64,000 nucleotides of DNA, from NCBI RefSeq assembly GCF_025144995.1, contig NZ_CP102250.1:372001-436000 (forward strand), given 5' to 3'. Of the stretch, positions 49,507-58,482 are shown piece by piece. The position numbers were made by a program, and so were the translations under genes. The notes beneath the pieces are model-generated. The model was not told the DNA's origin. It searched no databases and worked only from the letters and a program-made list of their open reading frames with translations. Source of the DNA: Alistipes indistinctus YIT 12060. Lineage in GTDB: Bacteria; Bacteroidota; Bacteroidia; Bacteroidales; Rikenellaceae. Every line of letters starts with the position of its first letter. Position 1 is the first letter of the stretch.

Positions 49507-51294
49507 TTACTCCATTTTTAAGACCGCCAGGAATGCTTCCTGCGGAACCTCCACATTGCCTACCTGGCGCATGCGTTTCTTGCCTTTCTTCTGTTTTTCG
49601 AGCAGCTTGCGTTTACGGCTGATATCGCCTCCGTAACATTTGGCCGTCACATCCTTACGTACTGCTTTGACCGTTTCACGGGCAATGATCTTAGCTCCGA
49701 TAGCTGCCTGAATCGCGATATCGAACTGCTGTCGCGGGATCAATTCCTTGAGTTTTTCGCACATCTTGCGACCAAAATCGTAAGCATGTTCGTGATAGAT
49801 CAGCGACGAAAGAGCATCGACAGGCTCACCGTTGAGCAGGATATCGAGTTTTGCCAGTTTGCTCGGTTTGTAGCCCGTCTGGTGGTAATCGAACGACGCG
49901 TAACCCCGGGAGATACTTTTGAGTTTATCGTAAAAGTCGAACACGATTTCGGCCAGCGGCATCTCGAAATTGACTTCTACACGATCCTGTGTAATGAAAA
50001 CCTGATTTTTCAGCGTACCCCGTTTGTCAATACACAGCTTCATGACGGTGCCCAGGTAATCGGACTGTGTAATGATCTGAGCCATAATGTAAGGCTCCTC
50101 AATGACGTCGATCATCGTAGGTTCGGGGAGCCCCGACGGGTTATGCACGTCAATGACTTCGCCTTTGCTCGTATGGACTTTATAAGAGACGTTCGGCACC
50201 GTCGTGATGACATCCATATCGAACTCGCGGTAAAGGCGCTCCTGGATAATCTCCATATGCAACAGCCCGAGGAAACCGCACCGGAAGCCGAACCCGAGTG
50301 CCAGCGACGATTCGGGTTCATAGGTCAGCGACGCGTCGTTGAGCTGCAGTTTCTCGAGCGATGCCCGCAAATCCTCGTACTGATCGCTCTCGACAGGATA
50401 GAGTCCGGCGAAAACCATCGGCTTCACATCCTCGAAACCTGCGATCGCCTCTTTGCAGGGATTGTCCACATGGGTGATCGTATCGCCGACTTTCACGTCG
50501 AAAGACGTTTTAATGCCCGAAATGATATAGCCCACATCTCCTGTTTTCAGTTCATTGCGGGGGCTCATCTTCAGTTTCAATACACCTATTTCGTCTGCGT
50601 CGTATTCACTGCCGGTATTGAAGAATTTCACTTTATCTCCCTTGCGGATAGAGCCGTTGAAAATGCGGAAATAGGCGATAATGCCCCGGAATGAATTGAA
50701 AACGGAGTCGAAAATCAGCGCCTGCAGAGGCTCGTCTTCTTTGCCGGTCGGAGCCGGGATACGTTCGACGATGGCCTGCAAAATCTCTTCGACACCCACA
50801 CCCGTTTTCCCGGATGCCGCAAGTATCTCTTCTGGTTTACAGCCGAGCAGATCGACTATCTGATCCTTTACTTCATCGACCATGGCTGCTTCCATATCAA
50901 TCTTGTTGATCACGGGAATAATCTCCAGATCATGACCCAAAGCCAGATAGAGGTTCGAGATGGTCTGCGCCTGAATACCCTGCGTCGCATCGACGATCAG
51001 CAACGCCCCTTCGCATGAAGCAATGGCGCGCGACACTTCATACGAAAAATCGACGTGCCCCGGGGTGTCGATCAGGTTCAGCACATATTTTTCGCCCTGG
51101 TAGAGGTACTCCATCTGAATCGCGTGACTCTTGATGGTGATCCCTTTTTCGCGTTCGAGGTCCATATTGTCGAGCACCTGTGCCTGCAGCTCCCGCTGCG
51201 AAAGGGTATTCGTAGCTTCGAGCAACCGGTCGGCAAGCGTGCTTTTACCGTGGTCGATATGGGCGATGATGCAGAAATTGCGGATATTCTTCAT
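49507..51294 (-). CDS. lepA: Elongation factor 4 (LepA GTPase)
   Basis: Ribosome-associated translational GTPase, 595 residues, full length. G1 is AHIDHGKS at 11-18, G3 is DTPGHVD, G4 is NKID; EF-G-like domains and the LepA-specific C-terminal domain follow. It affects translation initiation/elongation fidelity under stress. It leads a two-gene minus-strand unit with the S1/P1 nuclease gene. Its promoter overlaps that of the divergent UbiA gene. Confidence 0.97.
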   Translation of the reverse strand: MKNIRNFCIIAHIDHGKSTLADRLLEATNTLSQRELQAQVLDNMDLEREKGITIKSHAIQMEYLYQGEKYVLNLIDTPGHVDFSYEVSRAIASCEGALLIVDATQGIQAQTISNLYLALGHDLEIIPVINKIDMEAAMVDEVKDQIVDLLGCKPEEILAASGKTGVGVEEILQAIVERIPAPTGKEDEPLQALIFDSVFNSFRGIIAYFRIFNGSIRKGDKVKFFNTGSEYDADEIGVLKLKMSPRNELKTGDVGYIISGIKTSFDVKVGDTITHVDNPCKEAIAGFEDVKPMVFAGLYPVESDQYEDLRASLEKLQLNDASLTYEPESSLALGFGFRCGFLGLLHMEIIQERLYREFDMDVITTVPNVSYKVHTSKGEVIDVHNPSGLPEPTMIDVIEEPYIMAQIITQSDYLGTVMKLCIDKRGTLKNQVFITQDRVEVNFEMPLAEIVFDFYDKLKSISRGYASFDYHQTGYKPSKLAKLDILLNGEPVDALSSLIYHEHAYDFGRKMCEKLKELIPRQQFDIAIQAAIGAKIIARETVKAVRKDVTAKCYGGDISRKRKLLEKQKKGKKRMRQVGNVEVPQEAFLAVLKME

Positions 51295-51313
51295 AGATAT
51301 TTTTTCGATGCGG

Positions 51314-51321
51314 CAAAGTTA
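51314..51321 (-). promoter_or_regulatory. Putative -7 element for lepA
   Basis: Minus-strand TAACTTTG fits TAnnTTTG, 19 bases before the lepA ATG. Confidence 0.5.
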
Positions 51322-51323
51322 AG

Positions 51324-51331
51324 TAAATTTG
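51324..51331 (+). promoter_or_regulatory. Putative -7 element for the UbiA gene
   Basis: Plus-strand TAAATTTG fits TAnnTTTG and is only 2 bases from the opposing lepA -7 element. It overlaps a TTG that would otherwise extend the UbiA reading frame. Confidence 0.5.
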
Positions 51332-51355
51332 CGTGTTTTAAAAACAGCCTTTCCG

Positions 51356-52219
51356 ATGAAAACAGTCGCCCGGTACGCCTCCCTGGTCACATTCAGCCAC
51401 ACGGTTTTCGCGATGCCTTTCGCACTGATCGCTTACTTTTACGCGCTGTGGAGCACGGACACCCCGTTCGAATGGCTGCTGCTGGTAAAAGTACTGTTAG
51501 CCATGGTCTTTGCCCGCAATACGGCGATGGGTTTCAACCGCTATGCCGATCGGAGCATCGATGCGATGAATCCGCGTACCGCCCAGCGGGACATTCCTGC
51601 CGGGCGCATTTCAGCACGGAACGCCTTGTGGTTTATTATTGTCAATGCCCTGCTGTTCGCCGCCACGGCCGCATGGATCAATTTCCTGGCATTCTGCCTC
51701 TCCCCCCTTGCACTGACCGTGCTGTTGGGATACAGCCTGACCAAACGCTTCACCGCCTGGTGCCACATCGTACTCGGCATTGCGCTGGGGATCGCTCCGG
51801 TGGGGGCATACCTTGCGGTTACGGGACAATTCGCCGTGTTGCCGATCCTGCTGACCGGACTCGTCATCACATGGGTCAGCGGTTTCGACGTGATTTATGC
51901 GCTGCAGGATGCGGAATTCGACCGGCAGCATGCGCTGCACTCGATCCCGGCCCGCTTCGGCATTCGGGGTGCCATCGGTATCAGCATTTTACTGCATCTC
52001 ATTACGGTTTATGCGATCGCCCTGATCGGATCGTACTACGGGGCGGGGACCTTCTATTGGATCGGGGCGGCGATCTTCGTCGCTCTGCTCATTTTCCAGC
52101 ACACAATCGTCACTCCACGCCATCTCGACCGTATCGGTCCGACTTTCGGCCTGCTGAACGGGATCACCAGCGTTTGCTTCGCGACCTGCGTGATTATCGA
52201 TCTCTACCTGCGTTATTGA
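51356..52219 (+). CDS. UbiA-family prenyltransferase (4-hydroxybenzoate polyprenyltransferase-like, possibly MqnP)
   Basis: A 287-residue integral membrane prenyltransferase with about eight or nine helices. The first aspartate-rich motif is NRYADRSIDA (N61, D65, D69), and the second is DVIYALQDAEFD (D178, D185, D189), together binding the Mg-prenyl diphosphate. The sequence style resembles the UbiA-like enzymes of the futalosine menaquinone route (MqnP), but ubiquinone-type or heme-type members cannot be excluded. No ubiX or mqn gene is adjacent. The ATG at 51356 is preferred over an upstream TTG covered by the promoter. Confidence 0.85.
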   Translation: MKTVARYASLVTFSHTVFAMPFALIAYFYALWSTDTPFEWLLLVKVLLAMVFARNTAMGFNRYADRSIDAMNPRTAQRDIPAGRISARNALWFIIVNALLFAATAAWINFLAFCLSPLALTVLLGYSLTKRFTAWCHIVLGIALGIAPVGAYLAVTGQFAVLPILLTGLVITWVSGFDVIYALQDAEFDRQHALHSIPARFGIRGAIGISILLHLITVYAIALIGSYYGAGTFYWIGAAIFVALLIFQHTIVTPRHLDRIGPTFGLLNGITSVCFATCVIIDLYLRY

Positions 52220-52227
52220 GCCATCGC

Positions 52228-52896
52228 TTAAAGCCCGGCTGTACGTTTGGCTTCCATCAGGATCGTAAAGGCTCGGTGGATATCGTCGTCGCTGATGACG
52301 ACGGTAAATTCGTTGGTCGTGCTGATCACTTCGGCGATATTGATATTATCCCAAGCCAACTCTTTAAAGATGTAATAGTAAACCCCGGGGCAAATCGCAT
52401 TCTCGGCCGGAAGTTTTACCGTGATCGACGAGAGGTGTTGCGTTTGTGAAATTTTATGTTCGTCCCTGAAAATTTCATCGACCAGCGGCACGATACTGCT
52501 GCTGACAACGAGCGTCGTCTCGTAGATTCCCTGCGAGAAGGTGCAGAACACGTCTTTCATGTTGCGCACGCGGTCGAGCAGGATCGCCTGCTTTTCGTAC
52601 AGCGTCGCAGAGTTCGTAAAGGCAAAATCGGCCAGGTTAGAACGCACGATGATGTCGCCGATATTCTCGACCACCTTCTTGAATTTCATCGCGGACATCA
52701 GCTCGAGACGGGGCACCAACCTGTTCAGCGCCATGATCACGGCGCTGTCATTGACCGCCTTACCCACCTGTTTTTCGATCTCGGGTTTAAGTTGGCGGGC
52801 GAGCGCCGAAAGGTTGATCAGTCCTTCGACCAAAGCGCCTTCGAGAAACGGCTTTTTCTTGATTACCTCTTCTACTGCGTTGGGAATTGTCAGCAT
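52228..52896 (-). CDS. ACT-domain-containing protein (aspartokinase-regulatory-like)
   Basis: A 222-residue cytosolic protein. The N-terminal 150 residues are largely helical and not recognised. The C-terminal region (about 155-222) has the strand-helix-strand pattern of an ACT domain (SSITVKLP, helix KELAWDNINIAEVIS, EFTVVISDDDIHRAF), the small-molecule-binding fold of aspartate kinases. It is divergent from lysC, suggesting a role in aspartate-family control, but it has no kinase domain. It converges with the UbiA gene, 8 bases away. Confidence 0.7.
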   Translation of the reverse strand: MLTIPNAVEEVIKKKPFLEGALVEGLINLSALARQLKPEIEKQVGKAVNDSAVIMALNRLVPRLELMSAMKFKKVVENIGDIIVRSNLADFAFTNSATLYEKQAILLDRVRNMKDVFCTFSQGIYETTLVVSSSIVPLVDEIFRDEHKISQTQHLSSITVKLPAENAICPGVYYYIFKELAWDNINIAEVISTTNEFTVVISDDDIHRAFTILMEAKRTAGL

Positions 52897-53186
52897 AACA
52901 GTTCGGTTTTAACGGATTGCATTATGTTTGCACCCGCTGCGCACAACATTGTTAAACATCGCCGGGAAGTGTATAAAATTGCACCCGGTTTGAAATTGTT
53001 GCAAAAAAAATAAAAACCAGCCAGAAAAACAAACATTTTAATATACTTTTGCCCAAAATTCAAATTTAATGTTTGATTTTAAATAGTCTGATGAAATTTG
53101 CAGCCTGTATTTGCGGGCTCCATCGGGGAGGCAAATCCGGTCGGCATTCATCGCACTCAAATGTGTATTCAAGCGAAACAATAAGT
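52897..53186. other. Divergent intergenic region upstream of lysC
   Basis: 290 bases between the ACT-domain gene and lysC. Plus-strand -7 candidates occur at 52923-52930 (TATGTTTG) and 53044-53051. A hairpin lies at 53110-53135 (TTTGC pairing with GCAAA, inner CTCC pairing with GGAG). A 29-codon frame from 52924 contains five lysine codons, but I cannot show that it is translated. Confidence 0.45.
53044..53051 (+). promoter_or_regulatory. Putative -7 element for lysC-lysA
   Basis: TACTTTTG fits TAnnTTTG. It would give a leader of about 130 bases before the lysC ATG at 53187, long enough for a regulatory structure. Confidence 0.5.
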
Positions 53187-54500
53187 ATGATCAAAGTTCT
53201 TAAATTCGGGGGAACATCCGTAGGCTCGGCCCAGAACATGAAGCGGGTAGCCGAAATCGTACGCCGCGAACAGGCGACCGTCACCGTACTTTCTGCCATG
53301 TCGGGCACAACGGACGCATTGGTACAGATCTCCAAACTGGCAGCCGACGGTGACCTGGCCGCCATCGGAAAAGTACTCGATATGCTGCGGGACAAATACT
53401 CGACCTGCATCGACGGCCTGCTGACCGCCACCCGGCAAAAAGCGTTCGACCGCATGGAAGCGGCATGGACGACAATCCTGGCTGCAGCAACCGATTTCCA
53501 GCCTTACACTTCGGAACGTACCATTATCGCACAGGGGGAATTGCTGACTTCGGCGATCTTCACGCAATATCTGGTTGAAAGCGGCAGCGATGCCGTCTGC
53601 CTGAACGCTCCGGATTTCATGATTACGGATGCGGACACGAAAGTGAACGCCAAGCTATTGCACGAACGACTGTCCGCATTGACGGCCGACAAGAAAAAAT
53701 TTTACGTCACGCAGGGATTTATCTGCACGAATTATCGCGGCGAGATCGACAACCTCGGACGCGGCGGCAGCGATTACAGTGCCGCCCTGATGGGCGCTGC
53801 CATCGACGCAGGACAGGTGCAGATTTGGACCGACATCGACGGCATGCATAATAACGACCCGCGTTTTGTCGACCACACCTACCCCATTCGCACGATGAGT
53901 TTCTGCGAGGCAGCCGAACTGGCCTATTTCGGGGCGAAAATTCTGCACCCGTCCACGATCCAACCCTGTCAGGACCACGGGATTCCCGTCCTGTTGAAAA
54001 ACACGATGGACCCCGATGCTCCGGGCACCACGATTTCGGATGCCGACGAGAGCACGCAGTCGTTCCACGCCGTGGCCGCCAAAGACGGCATTACGGTAAT
54101 ACGCATCTACTCCGCCCGCATGTTGATGGCTTACGGTTTCCTGCGCAAGGTGTTCGAGGTGTTCGAACAGTACCGCACTCCGATCGACATGATCACCACC
54201 TCGGAAGTCGCCGTTTCGCTGACCATCGACAACGACGCGCACATCGACCGCATTGTCGAGGAGCTCGCCCCGTTGGGCAAGATCGAAATCGAACGCGACA
54301 ATTCGATCGTCTGCGTAGTGGGCCGCATCGAACATACCGATACCGGACTCGCCGCACGGGTGTTCGACGGGTTAAAGCAGGTCCCGATCAAAATGATCTC
54401 CTACGGAGCGAGCCACCACAGCATCACGATGCTGATCAACACGCAGGACAAGAAGCAAACGCTGCAATACCTGAACGACTACCTTTTCAACCAGCAATAA
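53187..54500 (+). CDS. lysC: Aspartate kinase
   Basis: Phosphorylates L-aspartate, the entry to lysine, threonine, methionine and diaminopimelate synthesis. The 437 residues have the amino acid kinase domain (KFGGTSVGSAQN at 5-16, then RGGSDYSAALMGAA, WTDIDGM) and two C-terminal ACT domains, as in the lysine-sensitive LysC type. The longer frame from 53073 lacks kinase homology, so the ATG at 53187 is used. lysA follows after 44 bases, which makes a lysine/peptidoglycan context likely. Confidence 0.95.
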   Translation: MIKVLKFGGTSVGSAQNMKRVAEIVRREQATVTVLSAMSGTTDALVQISKLAADGDLAAIGKVLDMLRDKYSTCIDGLLTATRQKAFDRMEAAWTTILAAATDFQPYTSERTIIAQGELLTSAIFTQYLVESGSDAVCLNAPDFMITDADTKVNAKLLHERLSALTADKKKFYVTQGFICTNYRGEIDNLGRGGSDYSAALMGAAIDAGQVQIWTDIDGMHNNDPRFVDHTYPIRTMSFCEAAELAYFGAKILHPSTIQPCQDHGIPVLLKNTMDPDAPGTTISDADESTQSFHAVAAKDGITVIRIYSARMLMAYGFLRKVFEVFEQYRTPIDMITTSEVAVSLTIDNDAHIDRIVEELAPLGKIEIERDNSIVCVVGRIEHTDTGLAARVFDGLKQVPIKMISYGASHHSITMLINTQDKKQTLQYLNDYLFNQQ

Positions 54501-54544
54501 TTCATTTTAGGACTATTCTTCCGCCGCAAAACAGAGTATAGTAT

Positions 54545-55702
54545 ATGAGTGCAAGACAATATACCGACCAATTGCAAAAACTGGACACACCGTTCTATTT
54601 CTACGACATGCAACTGCTTGCCGACACGCTGGCGAAGGCAGTCGCCGAAGCCGGAAAATACGGTTACAAAGTGCATTATGCGCTGAAGGCGAATTTCGAC
54701 CCGCGTATCGTTGCCGCGATCCGCAAAGCCGGATTGGGAGTCGACTGTGTGAGTGGAAACGAAGTACGGCTGGCCATCGAGAGCGGCTGCCTCGCTTCGG
54801 AAATCGTTTTTGCCGGTGTGGCCAAAAGCGACAAAGAGATCAGGTATGCGCTTGGGCAGGATATTTTTTCCTTCAATTGTGAATCGCTCCAGGAGTTGGA
54901 AGTCATTAACGCGCTGGCAGCCGAAACCGGACGCACCGCCCGGATAGCGCTGCGGATCAACCCGGATGTCGACCCTCGCACGCATAAACACATCTCTACC
55001 GGACAGGCCGACAGCAAATTCGGAATTTCGTACACCGAAATCAACGAAGCTATCCGTTCGTTGAACCGTCTGCCGAATATCCGCATCGTCGGCATTCACT
55101 TCCACATCGGGTCACAGATAACGGATATGGAAGTATTCGGCAATTTCTGCGTGAAAGTCAACAAAATCCAACAATGGTTCGTGGAACAGGGCATCGAATT
55201 GAAGCACCTGAATCTCGGCGGGGGACTGGGAGTCGGCTATAACGATCCGGACGGCAAACCCATACCGGATTTCGCGGGCTATTTCGGCATTGTGAACCGG
55301 ACGCTGGAAACGAAACCGGGGCAGACGGTGCATTTTGAACTCGGGCGTTCGCTCGTCGCGCAGAGCGGCGAGTTGGTAACCCGGGTACTCTACACCAAAC
55401 AGAACGCCGCCGGGCGGCAGATCGCACTGGTCGATGCGGGCATGACCGACCTGATTCGCCCGGCTCTCTACCAAGCGCACCACAAGATCGAAAGTTTGAC
55501 CGGCCAGGGGCCCCTGCAGCCCTATATGGTGGCAGGTCCCGTGTGCGAATCGTCCGACGTGTTCGCCAAAGAAGCCCTGCTACCTGAGGTCAAACGCGGA
55601 GACCTGCTTACGATCCGCACGGCAGGCGCTTACGGTTCCGCGATGGCTTCGCGCTACAACCTGCGCGACCTGCCTCGGAGTGTATACAGCGACGAGCTCT
55701 AA
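54545..55702 (+). CDS. lysA: Diaminopimelate decarboxylase
   Basis: PLP enzyme making L-lysine from meso-diaminopimelate. The 385 residues have the alanine-racemase-like barrel with the PLP lysine K48 in HYALKANF, the HFHIGSQI motif, the glycine-rich GGGLGVGY segment binding phosphate, and the C-terminal GPVCESSDVF motif that completes the substrate site. It lies downstream of lysC in the same operon and ends at an intrinsic terminator. Confidence 0.96.
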   Translation: MSARQYTDQLQKLDTPFYFYDMQLLADTLAKAVAEAGKYGYKVHYALKANFDPRIVAAIRKAGLGVDCVSGNEVRLAIESGCLASEIVFAGVAKSDKEIRYALGQDIFSFNCESLQELEVINALAAETGRTARIALRINPDVDPRTHKHISTGQADSKFGISYTEINEAIRSLNRLPNIRIVGIHFHIGSQITDMEVFGNFCVKVNKIQQWFVEQGIELKHLNLGGGLGVGYNDPDGKPIPDFAGYFGIVNRTLETKPGQTVHFELGRSLVAQSGELVTRVLYTKQNAAGRQIALVDAGMTDLIRPALYQAHHKIESLTGQGPLQPYMVAGPVCESSDVFAKEALLPEVKRGDLLTIRTAGAYGSAMASRYNLRDLPRSVYSDEL

Positions 55703-55814
55703 AGGCATCCATAAAAAAGATTCCTGCCGATCGGTTCCTCTGTACAAACACGGTTCGATGCGGATAAACCGGATTTACGGACCACCGGAATCCGGTTCTT
55801 ACGACACATTTTAC

Positions 55815-55842
55815 AAAGGCCGCACGTTCCAATGCGGTCTTT
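55815..55842 (+). terminator. Intrinsic terminator after lysA
   Basis: A 10-bp stem with one wobble (55815-55824 with 55833-55842) and an 8-base loop is followed by a T-rich stretch. Confidence 0.7.
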
Positions 55843-55914
55843 GGTTATTTTCCGGATGTGCGGTTTTTGTTGATAAAGAGCCCCCGTCGCGTTGGCCGGG
55901 TGGCAACTTTTTCG

Positions 55915-55922
55915 TACCTTTC
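55915..55922 (+). promoter_or_regulatory. Putative promoter for pheT
   Basis: TACCTTTC differs from TAnnTTTG in the last base; TTG at 55892-55894 with a 20-base spacer could be the -33 element. It lies 23 bases before the pheT ATG. Confidence 0.4.
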
Positions 55923-55945
55923 GCACGTCAAAATCGAAATTTGCC

Positions 55946-58408
55946 ATGAAAATATCGCTGAACTGGCTGAAAAGTTATATCGAAACCTCTTTACCGGCGG
56001 AAGAGATCGCCAAAATCCTGACGGATATAGGCCTCGAAGTGGAAGGACTGGAACAGATCGAGACCGTGCGCGGCGGCCTGTCAGGGTTGGTCGTGGGTGA
56101 AGTCCTCACCTGCGAGAAGCATCCCGACGCCGACAAGCTGCACGTAACGACCGTCGATCTGGGCGACGGTGCCCCGACCCAGATCGTCTGCGGTGCGCCG
56201 AATGTAGCCGCCGGACAGAAAGTAGTCGTTGCAACGATCAATACGATGCTGTATCCGACCGGCGAGGCGGAAGGCTTCAAAATAAAAAAGAGCAAAATCC
56301 GCGGCGTGGAGTCGTTGGGAATGCTCTGTGCCGAGGATGAAATCGGCATCGGGACCAGCCACGACGGGATTATCGTGTTGCCGAACGATGTGCCGGCAGG
56401 CACTCCGGCCCGGGACTACTACCAGATCGAAGACGACTACCTGCTCGAAATCGGATTGACGCCCAACCGCGCCGATGCGATGTCGCATTATGGCGTGGCG
56501 CGCGACCTGGCCGTATACCTGCAGGCGAACGGCATTCCCCACCGACTCGTACTTCCCGATGTCTCGGCATTCCGCGAAGGGATTTCCGACAAAGAAGTTG
56601 CGGTAGAGGTGCTCAACACGGAAGCCGCTCCCCGATATATGGGTATCACCGTTACCGGCGTCAAAGTGGCCGAATCGCCCGAATGGCTCCAGAACCGGCT
56701 CCGTTCAATCGGGCTGAATCCGCACAACAACATCGTCGACATTACAAATTTCATCCTGCACGAGGTTGGCCAGCCGTTGCACGCATTCGATGCCGGCAAG
56801 ATCAAAGGCGGCAAAGTGATCGTCCGCACGTGCCCCGAGGGTACTCCGTTCGTCACTTTGGACGGTGTGGAGCGTAAACTCTCGGACAAAGACCTGATGA
56901 TCTGCGATACGGAGAAACCTATGTGTATCGCCGGCGTATTCGGGGGGCTCGATTCGGGCGTGACCGAAACCACGACGGACGTATTCATCGAGAGCGCTTA
57001 TTTCAATCCGGTTTGGATTCGCAAAAGCGCCAAACGCCACGGGTTGAGCACCGATGCCTCGTTCCGTTTCGAACGCGGAATCGATCCGGAGATAGCGCCT
57101 TATGCGTTGAAACGGGCAGCCCTGCTGATGGTGGAATTGGCGGGAGGAAAGGTCAGCTCCCCGGTAACGGACCTTTATCCCGTTCCGGTGCGACCTTTCC
57201 GGTTCGACATTTCGCTCAGCCGCGTCAAACGACTGATGGGCAAAGATGTGCCAGATGAAACGATCCGGAGGATTATCCTGGCGTTGGACATAAAAATCGA
57301 AAAAGAGGACGGTGACACATTGGGCGTAGCCGTTCCTCCTTACCGTGTCGATGTGCAGCGTGAAGCCGACCTGGTCGAGGACATCCTGCGCATCTACGGC
57401 TACAACAATATCGAGATTCCGCAGCAGGTTCACTCTACCCTCTCTTATGCACCCAACCCTGACCGCGACAAGGTCACCAATGTTGTCGCGGACCTGCTGA
57501 CCGCCAACGGTTTCAACGAGATCATGAGCAATTCGCTCACCAAAGCGGCTTATTACGAAGGATTGGAGGCCTATAAAGCCGAAAACAGCGTCGCTATTCT
57601 CAATCCGTTGAGCAATGACCTGAACGTGATGCGCCAGACGCTGCTGTTCAATGCCTTGGAGGCGGTTGAACTGAACACGAACCGCAAAAACGGCGACCTG
57701 AAACTCTATGAGTTCGGCAATTGCTACTCCTACGACCGGGACAAAGCGTCCGAAGGAGGCTTGGCTCCGTACAGCGAACAGAACCGACTGTCGATCCTCA
57801 TAACCGGCGCCGATCACGTTCCTTCGTGGAACGTATCGAGCCAGCCGACCAGCTTCTACACGCTGAAAACCGTGGCCGAAAAGATTTTCGCCAGAATCGG
57901 TATCGACCTGAACGGAGCTATGATGGAAACACTCTCAAGCGATCTGTACCGCGAGGCGGTTACCTATAAAATCAACGGCAAACGGATGGTCGAAATGGGA
58001 ATCGTGTCGAAGAAAATCCGCTCGATGTTCGACATCAAGGCCGAAGTCTATTACTTGGAGATGAATTTCGATGCATTCCTCAAACTGACCAGGAATCACA
58101 AAGTGACGGTACAGGAACTTTCGAAATTCCCCGAAGTGCGCCGCGACCTGGCCCTGCTGGTCGATTCGCAGACGACCTTCTCCCAGTTGCGTGAAATCGC
58201 TTTCGCCACTGAAAAGAAACTGCTCAAGAATGTTACGCTGTTCGACGTTTACGAAGGGGATAAACTGCCTGCAGGAAAGAAATCCTACGCGTTGAATTTC
58301 GTGCTCGAAGATACGACCAAAACACTGGTGGATCAGGTCATCGACAAAACGATGGCCAATTTGGTCCGCGAGTTCGAACGTCGTGCCGGAGCACAGGTGC
58401 GTTCGTAA
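55946..58408 (+). CDS. pheT: Phenylalanine--tRNA ligase beta subunit
   Basis: Beta chain of the PheS-PheT tetramer charging tRNA-Phe. The 820 residues have the complete domain order: an N-terminal tRNA-binding OB domain (GLVVGEV, HPDADKLHV), the B3/B4 editing domain, the B5 domain, a core synthetase-like domain and the C-terminal ferredoxin-fold anticodon-binding domain. A TTG at 55892 would extend the frame, but it lies in the putative promoter, so the ATG at 55946 (MKISLNWLK) is used. pheS is not adjacent, so the two subunits are encoded apart. guaA follows after 74 bases. Confidence 0.97.
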   Translation: MKISLNWLKSYIETSLPAEEIAKILTDIGLEVEGLEQIETVRGGLSGLVVGEVLTCEKHPDADKLHVTTVDLGDGAPTQIVCGAPNVAAGQKVVVATINTMLYPTGEAEGFKIKKSKIRGVESLGMLCAEDEIGIGTSHDGIIVLPNDVPAGTPARDYYQIEDDYLLEIGLTPNRADAMSHYGVARDLAVYLQANGIPHRLVLPDVSAFREGISDKEVAVEVLNTEAAPRYMGITVTGVKVAESPEWLQNRLRSIGLNPHNNIVDITNFILHEVGQPLHAFDAGKIKGGKVIVRTCPEGTPFVTLDGVERKLSDKDLMICDTEKPMCIAGVFGGLDSGVTETTTDVFIESAYFNPVWIRKSAKRHGLSTDASFRFERGIDPEIAPYALKRAALLMVELAGGKVSSPVTDLYPVPVRPFRFDISLSRVKRLMGKDVPDETIRRIILALDIKIEKEDGDTLGVAVPPYRVDVQREADLVEDILRIYGYNNIEIPQQVHSTLSYAPNPDRDKVTNVVADLLTANGFNEIMSNSLTKAAYYEGLEAYKAENSVAILNPLSNDLNVMRQTLLFNALEAVELNTNRKNGDLKLYEFGNCYSYDRDKASEGGLAPYSEQNRLSILITGADHVPSWNVSSQPTSFYTLKTVAEKIFARIGIDLNGAMMETLSSDLYREAVTYKINGKRMVEMGIVSKKIRSMFDIKAEVYYLEMNFDAFLKLTRNHKVTVQELSKFPEVRRDLALLVDSQTTFSQLREIAFATEKKLLKNVTLFDVYEGDKLPAGKKSYALNFVLEDTTKTLVDQVIDKTMANLVREFERRAGAQVRS

Positions 58409-58482
58409 TTAACCCGGGCGGCAATCCGTAATATACGGAACAGCCGTTTTTGCCAAACTGCCAATAACATAACCCCACAAAT

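Noticed and set aside
52924-53013. 29-codon frame with five Lys codons upstream of lysC, as a leader peptide
   Set aside because: Lysines are not clustered as in typical attenuator peptides, no overlapping terminator/antiterminator was recognised, and it may lie upstream of the main promoter.
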